DNA of 41,335 bases from Ruminococcus sp. (GTDB lineage Bacteria; Bacillota; Clostridia; Oscillospirales; Ruminococcaceae), in the NCBI RefSeq assembly GCF_024691275.1, contig NZ_JAILNU010000005.1, positions 1 to 41,335 on the forward strand. The letters run 5' to 3'. This document shows positions 33,049-41,220 of this stretch, one piece after another. The notes beneath the pieces are model-generated. The model worked only from the letters and a program-made list of their open reading frames with translations, was not told the origin of the DNA and made no database searches. The stretch's first letter is position 1, and each line of letters opens with the position of its first letter. The position numbers were made by a program, and so were the translations under genes.

Positions 33049-35505
33049 ATGAATTTATCTATGAAATGGCTCGGCGATTACGTTAAAGCCGATATGCCTA
33101 TAAAGGATTTCTGCCACGCCCTCACAATGAGCGGCTCTAAGGTAGAATGCTACGAAAAAGAGGGAAGCAATATCTCCAACGTTGTAGTTGGTAAGATACT
33201 CTCGAAAGGCCCTCACGAAAACGCAGACGCTTTGTTCGTTTGTCAGGTGGACATCGGTACAGATGCTCCTATACAGATAGTTACAAACGCTAAGAACGTC
33301 AAGGAGGGCGACCTCGTTCCCGTTGCTCTTGACGGAGCTGTTCTCCCCGAGGGCAAAATAAAGAAGTGCAAGATGCGCGGAGTTGAGAGCTTCGGTATGT
33401 TCTGCGGACTCGATACTCTCGGTCTCACAGCTCATGACTTCCCATACGCAGACCCCGAGGGCGTTTTCGTCATCGAGGAGGACTGCAAGCTTGGCGAGGA
33501 TATCCACACTGCTATCGGTCTCGACGATACTTCCGTTGAGTTCGAGATAACCTCAAACCGCCCGGACTGTCTCAGCGTTATCGGTCTTGCAAGAGAGACA
33601 GCCGCTACCTACGGCACTGAACTCAAGGTAAAAGCTCCCGAGTTCAAGGGCGTTGACGGCGATATAAACTCAATGCTCAAAGTTGATATCCACAACACGG
33701 AAAAGTGCCAGAGATACTGCGCAGGTATCGTTAAAAACGTAAAGATAGGTCCTTCTCCAAGATGGATGAGAGAGAGACTTCGTGCAAGCGGCGTTCGTCC
33801 TATCAATAACTTCGTTGATATCACAAACTACGTTATGCTCGAATACGGTCAGCCTATGCACGCTTTCGACCTCCGCTACGTTGAGGGAGCTCATATCAAC
33901 GTCCGCAACGCTAAGAACGGCGAGAAGATCATGACCCTCGACGGCGTTGAGCGTGAGCTCACAGAGGATATGCTCGTTATAGCTGACGAGAAGAAGCCTG
34001 TTGCAGTTGCAGGTATCATGGGCGGCGAGTACAGCGGTATCATGGACGATACAACAACTGTTGTATTCGAGTCCGCTTACTTCGAGCCTACTCAGGTAAG
34101 ACAGACCTCCAAGAAGCTCCGCCTTAAATCCGACGCTTCTGCTCGTTACGAAAAGGGCGTTGACAGACTTATCTCCATGACCTGCCTGAAGAGAGCCTTC
34201 GAGCTCGTTGAAGAACTCGGCGCAGGCGAAGTTCTCAACACTGTTATCGACTGCGATTATACTGACAAGACTCCTGCTACAGTTGATTTCAGCGCAGATT
34301 GGATAAACAATTTCCTCGGTACAGATATCTCCGAGGCTGATATGATAAAGTATCTCGAAAGACTTGAATTCAAGGTCGAGAACGGCAAGGTAATAGCTCC
34401 TTCATTCCGTATAGACATCGGCTGCAAGGCTGACGTTGCTGAGGAAGTTGCTCGTATCTACGGCTACAACAACATTCCTTCCACCGACTTCCGCGGAGTT
34501 GCAAGAGCTGAGTTCACTGAGGAGCAGAAGTTCGCTCGTACACTGAGAAATGCTGCCGTATCTCTCGGCGGCTACGAGATTGCTACCTACTCATTCGTAT
34601 CCCCTAAGTACTTCGACAAGATAAAGCTCCCTGCTGACAGCAAGCTCCGCAAGGTAGTAAGAATTGTTAATCCTCTCGGTGAGGACACAAGCGTTATGAG
34701 AACTTCCACTATCCCTTCAATGCTGGACGTTCTCTCATTCAACTACAACAACCGCAACGACAAGGCTTGTCTCTTTGAGATCGCTAAGGAGTACCTCCCG
34801 GCTGAGGTCGAGAAGCCTTTCATCAACGGCGATACTCTCGCTAACAGCGGCAAACAGAAGCATAAGTACAATTACTCTCTCCCTGATGAGCCCCAGAGAC
34901 TTACTATCGGTATGTACGGCGACGACGCTGACTTCTATACCCTCAAGGGCATGGTAGAACAGATACTCGACGAGCTGAAGATCAGCGATGTTGAGTATGT
35001 ACGCGCAGGCGACTGCGATGAATTCGACGAGAAGTACGCTCTCCACCCGGGCAGAAGCGCTGTTATCATCAAGGACGGTGCTTACCTCGGCATCATGGGC
35101 GAAGTTCACCCTGACGTTCAGGAAACTTACGAGATCGGCGTAAAGACTTATGTTGCAAAGCTCAATATCCCCGAGCTCATGGCTGCTGCCGCAAACAAGA
35201 TCACATACCAGCCGCTTCCTAAGTTCCCTGCTACTACCCGTGACCTCAGTCTCCTTGTTGACGAGGATACACCTGTTGCAGAGCTTGAAAAGGCTATCAA
35301 GGGCGCTGTCGGAAAGATACTCGAAAAGGTTACTCTCTTCGACGTTTACCGCAGCGACGACATGAAGAAGAACGGCAAGAAGAGTATCGCTTACTCTATC
35401 TCTATGCGCTCACACGACGGCACTCTCACCGATGAGCAGGCTGACGGTGCTATGAAGCGCGTTCTCAAGGCTCTCAACGCTATCGGTGCAGAGCTCAGAG
35501 GCTGA
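33049..35505 (+). CDS. pheT: Phenylalanine-tRNA ligase beta subunit
   Basis: An 818-residue chain with the standard order: N-terminal tRNA-binding (EMAP-like) domain (about 40-150, with VVVGKILSKGPHENADALFVC), B3/B4 editing domain (about 215-390, with PINNFVDITNYVMLEYGQPMHAFD), B5 domain (about 405-475, ADVAEEVARIYGYNNIP), catalytic-like core, and C-terminal ferredoxin-fold anticodon-binding domain (about 720-818, LPKFPATTRDLSLLVDED). The editing domain hydrolyses Tyr-tRNA-Phe. Start ATG 33049 follows AAAGGAAA. Normal length, no damage. Confidence 0.97.
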   Translation: MNLSMKWLGDYVKADMPIKDFCHALTMSGSKVECYEKEGSNISNVVVGKILSKGPHENADALFVCQVDIGTDAPIQIVTNAKNVKEGDLVPVALDGAVLPEGKIKKCKMRGVESFGMFCGLDTLGLTAHDFPYADPEGVFVIEEDCKLGEDIHTAIGLDDTSVEFEITSNRPDCLSVIGLARETAATYGTELKVKAPEFKGVDGDINSMLKVDIHNTEKCQRYCAGIVKNVKIGPSPRWMRERLRASGVRPINNFVDITNYVMLEYGQPMHAFDLRYVEGAHINVRNAKNGEKIMTLDGVERELTEDMLVIADEKKPVAVAGIMGGEYSGIMDDTTTVVFESAYFEPTQVRQTSKKLRLKSDASARYEKGVDRLISMTCLKRAFELVEELGAGEVLNTVIDCDYTDKTPATVDFSADWINNFLGTDISEADMIKYLERLEFKVENGKVIAPSFRIDIGCKADVAEEVARIYGYNNIPSTDFRGVARAEFTEEQKFARTLRNAAVSLGGYEIATYSFVSPKYFDKIKLPADSKLRKVVRIVNPLGEDTSVMRTSTIPSMLDVLSFNYNNRNDKACLFEIAKEYLPAEVEKPFINGDTLANSGKQKHKYNYSLPDEPQRLTIGMYGDDADFYTLKGMVEQILDELKISDVEYVRAGDCDEFDEKYALHPGRSAVIIKDGAYLGIMGEVHPDVQETYEIGVKTYVAKLNIPELMAAAANKITYQPLPKFPATTRDLSLLVDEDTPVAELEKAIKGAVGKILEKVTLFDVYRSDDMKKNGKKSIAYSISMRSHDGTLTDEQADGAMKRVLKALNAIGAELRG

Positions 35506-35509
35506 TAAA

Positions 35510-36091
35510 ATGCACGACAATATAAAAAAAGCACTGCTGCCTGTCCCCGAGGACGGGCAGCTCGTGCTTATACGCGAATATATCCCCGATGCAGTTATCG
35601 ACCTGCGCTATGCAACTGCCAATAACTTCACGGGTAAGGTGATATACAAAAGCCCCGAAGCTTATCTCTGCTACGGGACCGTTAAAAAGCTCATGGCTGT
35701 TCAGAATGAACTGAAAAAACACGGCTTGAAGCTGGTCATATGGGACGCTTACAGACCTATGGAAGCTCAGTTCAGGCTCTGGGAGGTCTGTCCTGACCCT
35801 GATTTCGTAGCCGACCCACGCAAGACCATAACTGCTCATGCCCGCGGAAATACCGTGGATATAAGCCTTGTCCGCACAGACGGCTCACCTGTTGCTATGC
35901 CTTCGGAGTTCGACGACTTCTCGTCACGCGCAAACAGAGACTACACCGATACTCCCGAAGAAGCAAAGAAGAATTCCCTGCTTCTCGAAAAGATCATGGC
36001 TGAAAACGGCTTTGAAGGACTGCACAGCGAGTGGTGGCACTACTTCGACAAAGACGAGTATCAGCTGACCGATACTGTGGAAATGCTCTGA
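35510..36091 (+). CDS. D-Ala-D-Ala dipeptidase, VanX/DdpX family (M15D)
   Basis: ATG 35510 lies four bases after the pheT stop. The 193-residue protein has the VanX zinc and catalytic layout: IDLRYATANNFTGKVIY, IWDAYRPMEAQ (substrate Arg), AHARGNTVDIS (zinc ligands His and Asp) and LHSEWWHY (catalytic Glu and third His). The family hydrolyses D-alanyl-D-alanine, either for vancomycin resistance with VanH and VanA or, in chromosomal forms, for peptidoglycan recycling. No vanH, vanA or vanRS genes are nearby, so recycling is more likely. No signal peptide, so it acts in the cytosol. Probably the last gene of the pheST transcript. Confidence 0.88.
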   Translation: MHDNIKKALLPVPEDGQLVLIREYIPDAVIDLRYATANNFTGKVIYKSPEAYLCYGTVKKLMAVQNELKKHGLKLVIWDAYRPMEAQFRLWEVCPDPDFVADPRKTITAHARGNTVDISLVRTDGSPVAMPSEFDDFSSRANRDYTDTPEEAKKNSLLLEKIMAENGFEGLHSEWWHYFDKDEYQLTDTVEML

Positions 36092-36093
36092 TA

Positions 36094-36507
36094 TCAGATG
36101 ATAATACCGCTGAAATGGTCTATCTCATGCTGGATTATCTCCGCCTCGAAATCGCGGAAAATCCCACGGCGGCGCTTGAACTTCTTATCGAGGTACTCAA
36201 CGGTGATAATCTTATGGCGAGTAACGCTGCGAACTCCCGTAAGCGAAAGGCAGCCCTCCTCGGTATCGTAAGTCTCCTTGGACTTATCCACTATCTTAGG
36301 ATTTATCATTGCCACGTACTCGTCACCGATGAGGGCTACGAGTATGGTCTTGTGAACTCCTATCATGTTTGCAGCCATACCCACACAGCGCTCCTCGTTG
36401 GCTTTCACTGTGTCGAGCAGGTCGCGGACGGTCTGCATATCGGCTCTTGTGGCAGGCTCTGACTTGATGCAGAGAACTGCCTCGTCTCTTACTATTTCCT
36501 TTATCAC
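36094..36507 (-). CDS. def: Peptide deformylase
   Basis: A short (137-residue) deformylase with all three motifs: GMAANMIGV (variant of GxGLAAxQ), EGCLSLTG (metal-ligand Cys) and QHEIDHFSG (HExxH). The C-terminus ends right after FSGIII, so it resembles the shorter second deformylases of Gram-positive bacteria. It removes the formyl group from nascent N-terminal Met. The start is GTG 36505-36507 with AAAGGAT upstream. In motif 1 the usual Gln is replaced by Met (AANM), a variation seen in def-like proteins that may lower activity. Confidence 0.85.
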   Translation of the reverse strand: MIKEIVRDEAVLCIKSEPATRADMQTVRDLLDTVKANEERCVGMAANMIGVHKTILVALIGDEYVAMINPKIVDKSKETYDTEEGCLSLTGVRSVTRHKIITVEYLDKKFKRRRGIFRDFEAEIIQHEIDHFSGIII

Positions 36508-36534
36508 GGTAACTATCCTTTCAGTTTTTGTTTT

Positions 36535-36563
36535 ATCATAGCATATATAATGCTTACTGTCAA
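36535..36563 (-). promoter_or_regulatory. Promoter of def
   Basis: On the minus strand TTGACA (36558-36563), 17 bases, TATGAT (36535-36540), 28 bases before the GTG start of def. Confidence 0.78.
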
Positions 36564-36599
36564 GTTTTGTAAAAAGTCGAATCAGCTATGAAAGGGATT

Positions 36600-36811
36600 C
36601 CAAAGGGACTTTGTTCCTTTGGCGGAGTCCAGAGGCGGCGTCTCTGGCGGGTTTGGGCAGCGCCCAAAATACGCAAAGCGCTTCGCAAAGGGTGAATTTT
36701 AAAACAGTCCAGTGGACTGTTTTAAAAGAGGGAACGCCTTGCAAGTGAAGGCGTTCCCTTAATAAATCAAATTTTCCTACAAGCTGAACGCCGCACTTTT
36801 GGTGCGGCGTT
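36600..36811. repeat. Array of six hairpins in an otherwise empty intergenic region
   Basis: In order: CCAAAGG/CCTTTGG (36600-36622); CCAGAG/CTCTGG (36629-36647); TTTGGGC/GCCCAAA (36652-36668); a perfect 14-bp arm TTTTAAAACAGTCC and its complement with a 3-base loop (36697-36727); GGGAACGCCTT/AAGGCGTTCCC (36730-36758); AACGCCGCAC/GTGCGGCGTT (36787-36811). The last is followed by TGTTTTT on the plus strand, and the fifth by TCTTTT on the minus strand, so one or both may terminate the amidohydrolase gene. No ORF is supported here. Confidence 0.7.
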
Positions 36812-36815
36812 GTTT

Positions 36816-37628
36816 TTACTTTATGCCAACGAACTCCTTGAAGTTGCCTGAGAATATCTTTCGGTTCTCATCTTCTGTAAAGCCTAACTTCAAAAAGCGC
36901 ATAAGCTCGTCATCATGGCTCCACATTGGGAAATCAACTCCGAAGAAGCAGTTCTCGACACCGTATTTGCGCACAATTCCTGCGGCTCTTTCAGGAGTGA
37001 GGAACGCAAGCGAACTGCTGACATCGAATTTTACGTTCTCCAGATCTGCAAGGCACTCCTCCGCAGCGTCCCACTGCTGATAACCGCCAAGATGAGCAGC
37101 TATAAGCTTGAGCTTCGGGAAATTTTCGTGTATCCTCTTTATACGCTGAGGAGCCGAATAGTCATATCTCGCATCTCCGCAGTGTATAAGCAGCGGAAGA
37201 TCTTCGCCCATAAGCTCATAGATCCTGAAGGCTTCAGGCGAATCCGCATTGAACTTCTGAAAATCAGGGTGCAGCTTTACACCGTGAAGTCCGAGTTCCC
37301 TTATCTGCTTTATATCAGCTTCAAGATCCTCGGAATCGGGATGAGTAGTTCCAAATCCGTAAAAGCAGCTGTGTGCTGCACATTCACTTGCTATAAAATG
37401 ATTGATATTATCTGTCTGACGAGGTGTAGTTGCGGTTGAGCAAACAAGGTACAGACTAACGCCTATCTTGCTGCCTGATTCGATGAGTTTCTCACTCATG
37501 CCCATACCGCTCATTGGGAGTTCATAAAAGTTTCCGATACTATCAGTAGCTATTTCAGCTATTTTTTCAGGGAAAATATGAGCATGAGCATCTATTATCT
37601 CATATTTTTCGTAAACCTCAGGGGTCAT
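36816..37628 (-). CDS. Amidohydrolase family protein (amidohydrolase 2, TIM-barrel)
   Basis: The start is ATG 37626-37628 (MTPEVYEKYEIIDAHAH), with AGGAG eight bases upstream; an in-frame ATG at 37655 is less well placed. The 270-residue protein has the metal-dependent hydrolase signature: DAHAHIF near the N-terminus (His-x-His), GVKLHPDFQ, PLLIHCGD, LIAAHLGG and GVDFPMW (catalytic Asp). The family covers decarboxylases and amidohydrolases such as ACMSD; the substrate cannot be inferred. It has its own consensus promoter and appears monocistronic. Confidence 0.85.
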   Translation of the reverse strand: MTPEVYEKYEIIDAHAHIFPEKIAEIATDSIGNFYELPMSGMGMSEKLIESGSKIGVSLYLVCSTATTPRQTDNINHFIASECAAHSCFYGFGTTHPDSEDLEADIKQIRELGLHGVKLHPDFQKFNADSPEAFRIYELMGEDLPLLIHCGDARYDYSAPQRIKRIHENFPKLKLIAAHLGGYQQWDAAEECLADLENVKFDVSSSLAFLTPERAAGIVRKYGVENCFFGVDFPMWSHDDELMRFLKLGFTEDENRKIFSGNFKEFVGIK

Positions 37629-37660
37629 ATCAACATCTCCTAAAAACAAATTCAAGACTA

Positions 37661-37689
37661 ATTATACCTTATTAATATATTTTTGTCAA
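37661..37689 (-). promoter_or_regulatory. Consensus sigma-A type promoter of the amidohydrolase gene
   Basis: On the minus strand TTGACA (37684-37689), 17 bases, TATAAT (37661-37666): a perfect consensus match, 33 bases before the ATG. Confidence 0.85.
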
Positions 37690-37827
37690 TCACATCGCAG
37701 ATAAAAGTCAGTATGTTAGTCAAAGTAAACTATCGCAATCCTAATAATACAAACACAGCCCCGAACCGACTTGCTGACCGATACGGGGCATTATAGTTTA
37801 AATCAAACATCATTCACAGATGCTATG

Positions 37828-38451
37828 TTATTTTTCATTATCACATTTGTTGCTGAAATGAAGAAAAGAAAGGATTCCTATAGGCAAAAAATACACACAC
37901 CACGCTATAAGAGCCAAATTTCCGCCGTTGCTGTCGCCGCCGGACGACATTTTTGAGAACATTCCTGTTATTGGCATAAACGTGCAGCTAAAATATAACA
38001 CGCCGTGTATCATCATAAGAGCTTTCAGCCACTTGTCCGCCTTTCTCTCTGACTTCATCGAAAGTCCTGTGAAGAAAGTAGAAAGAGCCATCATACCGTA
38101 TCCGAGGAGGTCATAGTAGAAGATAAGTCCCAAATTGCCGAAGTTCAGAAGTTTTGCCGCCTGTTCGTTAAGCTGGTCGTTTTTTACCGTGGTCAGCTGT
38201 GAAAAATAAACGAGCATAATAAACACGCTATACACCGTCGCAAGGGTCAGACCGATATTCGCAACAACTTTGCGTTCGTTTTCGCACTCATAATGCAGAC
38301 CTGCCGTCATCATGATAAAACCTATCGGCAGTATGAGGCAGACAAAGAAGCTGCCCATATCATAATTGATTATCCGAAATACTGCAAAAATAAAAACCGT
38401 CACTGTTGTTATCGCCGAGCCGACTTTGGGTATTATCTTGTTCATATCCAT
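37828..38451 (-). CDS. Hypothetical polytopic membrane protein
   Basis: The start is ATG 38449-38451 with GGAG seven bases upstream; an in-frame TTG at 38475 is less likely. The 207-residue protein has about six hydrophobic segments with short, mostly polar loops, a mid-protein loop with TVKNDQLNEQAAKLLN and a glycine-rich loop SSGGDSNGGN before the last segment. No conserved motif that I recognise. It is monocistronic between asnA and the amidohydrolase gene. Confidence 0.7.
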   Translation of the reverse strand: MDMNKIIPKVGSAITTVTVFIFAVFRIINYDMGSFFVCLILPIGFIMMTAGLHYECENERKVVANIGLTLATVYSVFIMLVYFSQLTTVKNDQLNEQAAKLLNFGNLGLIFYYDLLGYGMMALSTFFTGLSMKSERKADKWLKALMMIHGVLYFSCTFMPITGMFSKMSSGGDSNGGNLALIAWCVYFLPIGILSFLHFSNKCDNEK

Positions 38452-38553
38452 TTTATTTCTCCATAAATACTGCAACTCTTATTAATTATCAATGTTTCAA
38501 TTAAAGAGCTATAATGCTCTACACCGTGCATGAAGAATTCTTATTATATATAC

Positions 38554-38580
38554 ATTTTCCCCACCAAAGGCGGGGAAAAT
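38554..38580 (-). terminator. Hairpin downstream of asnA
   Basis: ATTTTCCCC pairs perfectly with GGGGAAAAT around a 9-base loop, about 40 bases after the asnA stop on the minus strand. U-rich bases form part of the stem and the following sequence is TGTATATATA, so it is a moderate terminator candidate for the asnS-asnA transcript. Confidence 0.5.
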
Positions 38581-38617
38581 AAATATGATCGTCTGTTATT
38601 TCAAAGCAAAATATTTC

Positions 38618-39628
38618 TCAGAGCAGTGTAATGCCGTTAGCTGCACACTTTTCGATCATTTCATCAGACCATATCGAGGACTGTACTTCGCCGATATGTG
38701 CCTTTTTAAGAAGAAGCATACAAAGTCTTGACTGACCGATGCCGCCGCCGATAGTCAGCGGAAGTGTGCCATCTGCTATCATCTGGTGGTACTTGTACTG
38801 CATTCTGTCCTCAGCACCGCATTCAGCAAGCTGCTTTTTAAGTGAATCCGCATCAACACGGATACCCATAGAGGATACCTCCAGAGAATCATCAAGAGTT
38901 TCGTCCCAGAAAAGGATATCACCGTTGAGTGACCAGTCGTCGTAGTCAGGAGCTCTTCCGTCGTGCTTTTCGCCGCTTGAAAGCTTTCCACCGATACCCA
39001 TAAGGAATACCGTACCGTGCTCCTTGGTTATAAGACGCTCACGCTCATGACCTGTTTTGTCGGGATACATATCCTCAAGCTCCTGAGTGGTGATGAAGTA
39101 AGGCTCATCGCATATCTTGCCTGCTATCTGAGGATAGCGGAGACTTACCTTGCGCTTTGTGTAAGCTATAGCTTTTACTATAGACTTAACAGCATCTTTC
39201 AGGAAGTCGATATTTCTCTGCTCGCGTGTGATGACCTTTTCCCAGTCCCACTGGTCAACAAAGATAGAGTGAGTATTGTCTGTATCATCATCGCGGCGGA
39301 TAGCGTTCATATCTGTATATATACCCTCTCCTGCACCGTAGCCATAACGATAGAGAGCCATACGCTTCCACTTGGCAAGCGACTGAACTACTTCTGCTTC
39401 TGCGGCGATCTCCTTGATATCGAAATCCACCTTGCGCTCAACGCCGTTGAGGTCGTCATTTATACCGCTGCCCTTTTTAACAATAAGAGGAGCTGTTACT
39501 CTGTCCAGAGTAAGTGCAAAAGAGAGAGCCTGCTGGAATACGTCCTTGATGTACTTGATTGCGTGTTGAGTTTCTCTGAGTGTGAGGGCTGATTTATAGC
39601 CCTCCGGGATATACAGCGATCTTGACAT
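38618..39628 (-). CDS. asnA: Aspartate-ammonia ligase
   Basis: A 336-residue AsnA of normal length, related to class II aminoacyl-tRNA synthetases. Visible signatures are ETQHAIKYIKDVFQQ near the N-terminus, RVTAPLIVKKGSGINDDLNG, VVQSLAKWKRMALYRYG, EGIYTDMNAIRRDDDTDNTHS and SIFVDQWDWEKVI, and the C-terminal GGGIGQSRLCMLLL. It makes asparagine from aspartate, ammonia and ATP. It lies 168 bases downstream of asnS in the same direction; the gap contains a palindromic element, and I see no strong promoter, so it may be co-transcribed under the asparagine-responsive T-box. Confidence 0.96.
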   Translation of the reverse strand: MSRSLYIPEGYKSALTLRETQHAIKYIKDVFQQALSFALTLDRVTAPLIVKKGSGINDDLNGVERKVDFDIKEIAAEAEVVQSLAKWKRMALYRYGYGAGEGIYTDMNAIRRDDDTDNTHSIFVDQWDWEKVITREQRNIDFLKDAVKSIVKAIAYTKRKVSLRYPQIAGKICDEPYFITTQELEDMYPDKTGHERERLITKEHGTVFLMGIGGKLSSGEKHDGRAPDYDDWSLNGDILFWDETLDDSLEVSSMGIRVDADSLKKQLAECGAEDRMQYKYHQMIADGTLPLTIGGGIGQSRLCMLLLKKAHIGEVQSSIWSDEMIEKCAANGITLL

Positions 39629-39706
39629 AATTAATCACTTTCCTTTACTTGATATTTTATACAGAAAGCAGCGCCATTGATGCTCTCTGTTGCTGTACGT
39701 TTTGGA

Positions 39707-39779
39707 GTAGGTAACGCCGTCCCCGACGTTCCAATATAAATTATTGTTTTTGCGGAACGCCGAGGGCGGCGTTCCCTAC
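39707..39779. repeat. Inverted-repeat (MITE-like) element between asnA and asnS
   Basis: The 26-base arms 39707-39732 (starting GTAGGTAACGCCGTCCCC) and 39754-39779 (ending GAGGGCGGCGTTCCCTAC) are inverted repeats with a few mismatches around a 21-base AT-rich centre. The right arm itself also contains GGAACGCC / GGCGTTCC, a perfect 8-bp hairpin that might act as a terminator for asnS on the minus strand (followed by GCAAAAAC, no T-run). No coding capacity. Confidence 0.65.
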
Positions 39780-39796
39780 ATAGTCATTACGTTAAA

Positions 39797-41167
39797 TTAT
39801 CTGATAGAACCTACTGTTCTCGGGAACAGTATTACGTCACGGATATTTGCCATGCCTGTTGTGTACATGATAAGTCTCTCAAAGCCGAGACCGAAGCCGC
39901 CGTGAGGTACTGAGCCAAACTTTCTGAGGTCGAGGTAGTCGCTGTAGAGGTCGAGGTTCATCTTTCTCTCGTTCATAGCAGCGATAAGCTTCTCATAGTC
40001 AGCCTCACGCTCGCTGCCGCCGATGATCTCGCCGACACCCGGTACAAGGAGGTCAACAGCTGCAACTGTCTTTCCGTCGGGGTTCTGCTTCATGTAGAAG
40101 GACTTTATCTCCTTCGGATAGTCTGTAACGAATACAGCCTTCTTGAATACCTTCTCGGAAAGGTATCTCTCGTGCTCTGTCTGGAGGTCGCAGCCCCACT
40201 CTACAGGGTATACGAAGTTCTCGCCCGATTTCTTGAGAAGGTCGATAGCCTCTGTATATGCTACTCTTGCAAAGTCGTGGGAGATGAGCTCTTCAAGACG
40301 TGCAATAAGTCCCTTTTCAAAGTGTGCGTCGAAGAACTTCATATCATCAGGACAGGTATCAAGGAGCTTGCGGATAACGAATTTAAGCATATTCTCAGCG
40401 ATCTCGATAACGTCATCGAGTTCTGCGAATGCTACCTCAGGCTCAACGTGCCAGAATTCAGCAAGGTGCTTAGGAGTATTGGAGTTCTCAGCTCTGAATG
40501 AAGGTCCGAATGTGTATATCTTACCCATAGCCATTGCAGCCATTTCGCCTTCGAGCTGTCCTGATACTGAAAGTCCGGCCTTTCTGCCGAAGAAGTCGTT
40601 AGCGTAGTACTCTTCCTCGTTCTTGTAGTCCTTGCTGTAACCGATAGTTGTTACCTGGAACATCTCACCTGCTCCCTCACAGTCGCTGCCTGTGATAAGA
40701 GGAGTATTTACATATACATAGTTGTGTGTCTGGAAGTATTCGTGGATAGCTGCCGCGAGTACAGAACGTACTCTCCATACAGCGTTGAATGTGTTCGTTC
40801 TGCCTCTGAGGTGAGGGATAGTACGAAGGAATTCAAGTGTATGGCCCTTCTTCTGGAGCGGATAGTCTGTAGGAGCATCACCGAGAATAGTGATACCGTC
40901 AGGAAGTGCGTTTATCTCAACAGTCTCGTTTCTGCCCTCAACAGCTGTACCTGTTACCTTTACGGACATACCAACTCTTGGCTCTTTGTAGTCGCTGTCG
41001 CCCTTGTCAACAACGACCTGGATATTTTTAAGCGAAGTTCCGTCGTTTACTTCAACGAATGCTACGCTCTTGGAGTTACGTGATGTACGTACCCAGCCGC
41101 ATACAGTTACCTGCTTACCTACATAGTCCTTTGTGGAGATTATCTCCTTGACATCAATGTGCTTCAT
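39797..41167 (-). CDS. asnS: Asparagine-tRNA ligase
   Basis: ATG 41165-41167 (MKHIDVKEII) follows AAAGGAAA; a longer in-frame ORF start at 41254 lies in the T-box terminator and is rejected. The 456-residue class IIb synthetase has an N-terminal OB-fold anticodon-binding domain (about 15-110, VTVCGWVRTSRNSKSVAFVEV), then the catalytic core with motif 1 (AIHEYFQTHNYVYVNTP), motif 2 (FRAENSNTPKHLAEFWHVE) and motif 3 (GFGLGFERLIMYTTG). The H-x-x-E-FWHVE-x-E form of motif 2 and the absence of the AspRS insertion support AsnRS. It is controlled by the T-box upstream. Confidence 0.96.
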   Translation of the reverse strand: MKHIDVKEIISTKDYVGKQVTVCGWVRTSRNSKSVAFVEVNDGTSLKNIQVVVDKGDSDYKEPRVGMSVKVTGTAVEGRNETVEINALPDGITILGDAPTDYPLQKKGHTLEFLRTIPHLRGRTNTFNAVWRVRSVLAAAIHEYFQTHNYVYVNTPLITGSDCEGAGEMFQVTTIGYSKDYKNEEEYYANDFFGRKAGLSVSGQLEGEMAAMAMGKIYTFGPSFRAENSNTPKHLAEFWHVEPEVAFAELDDVIEIAENMLKFVIRKLLDTCPDDMKFFDAHFEKGLIARLEELISHDFARVAYTEAIDLLKKSGENFVYPVEWGCDLQTEHERYLSEKVFKKAVFVTDYPKEIKSFYMKQNPDGKTVAAVDLLVPGVGEIIGGSEREADYEKLIAAMNERKMNLDLYSDYLDLRKFGSVPHGGFGLGFERLIMYTTGMANIRDVILFPRTVGSIR

Positions 41168-41220
41168 AAATAAATTTCCTTTCATTATATAAATATGTGC
41201 ACAGGACGAGCAGGAATACA

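Noticed and set aside
35510..36091. Vancomycin-resistance cassette
   Set aside because: Only a VanX-like dipeptidase is present; no ligase, dehydrogenase or two-component system gene is nearby.
37758..37789. GCCCCG...CGGGGC hairpin as a terminator
   Set aside because: The closing stem is only about six bases around a poorly paired 20-base interior, and no T-run follows on either strand.
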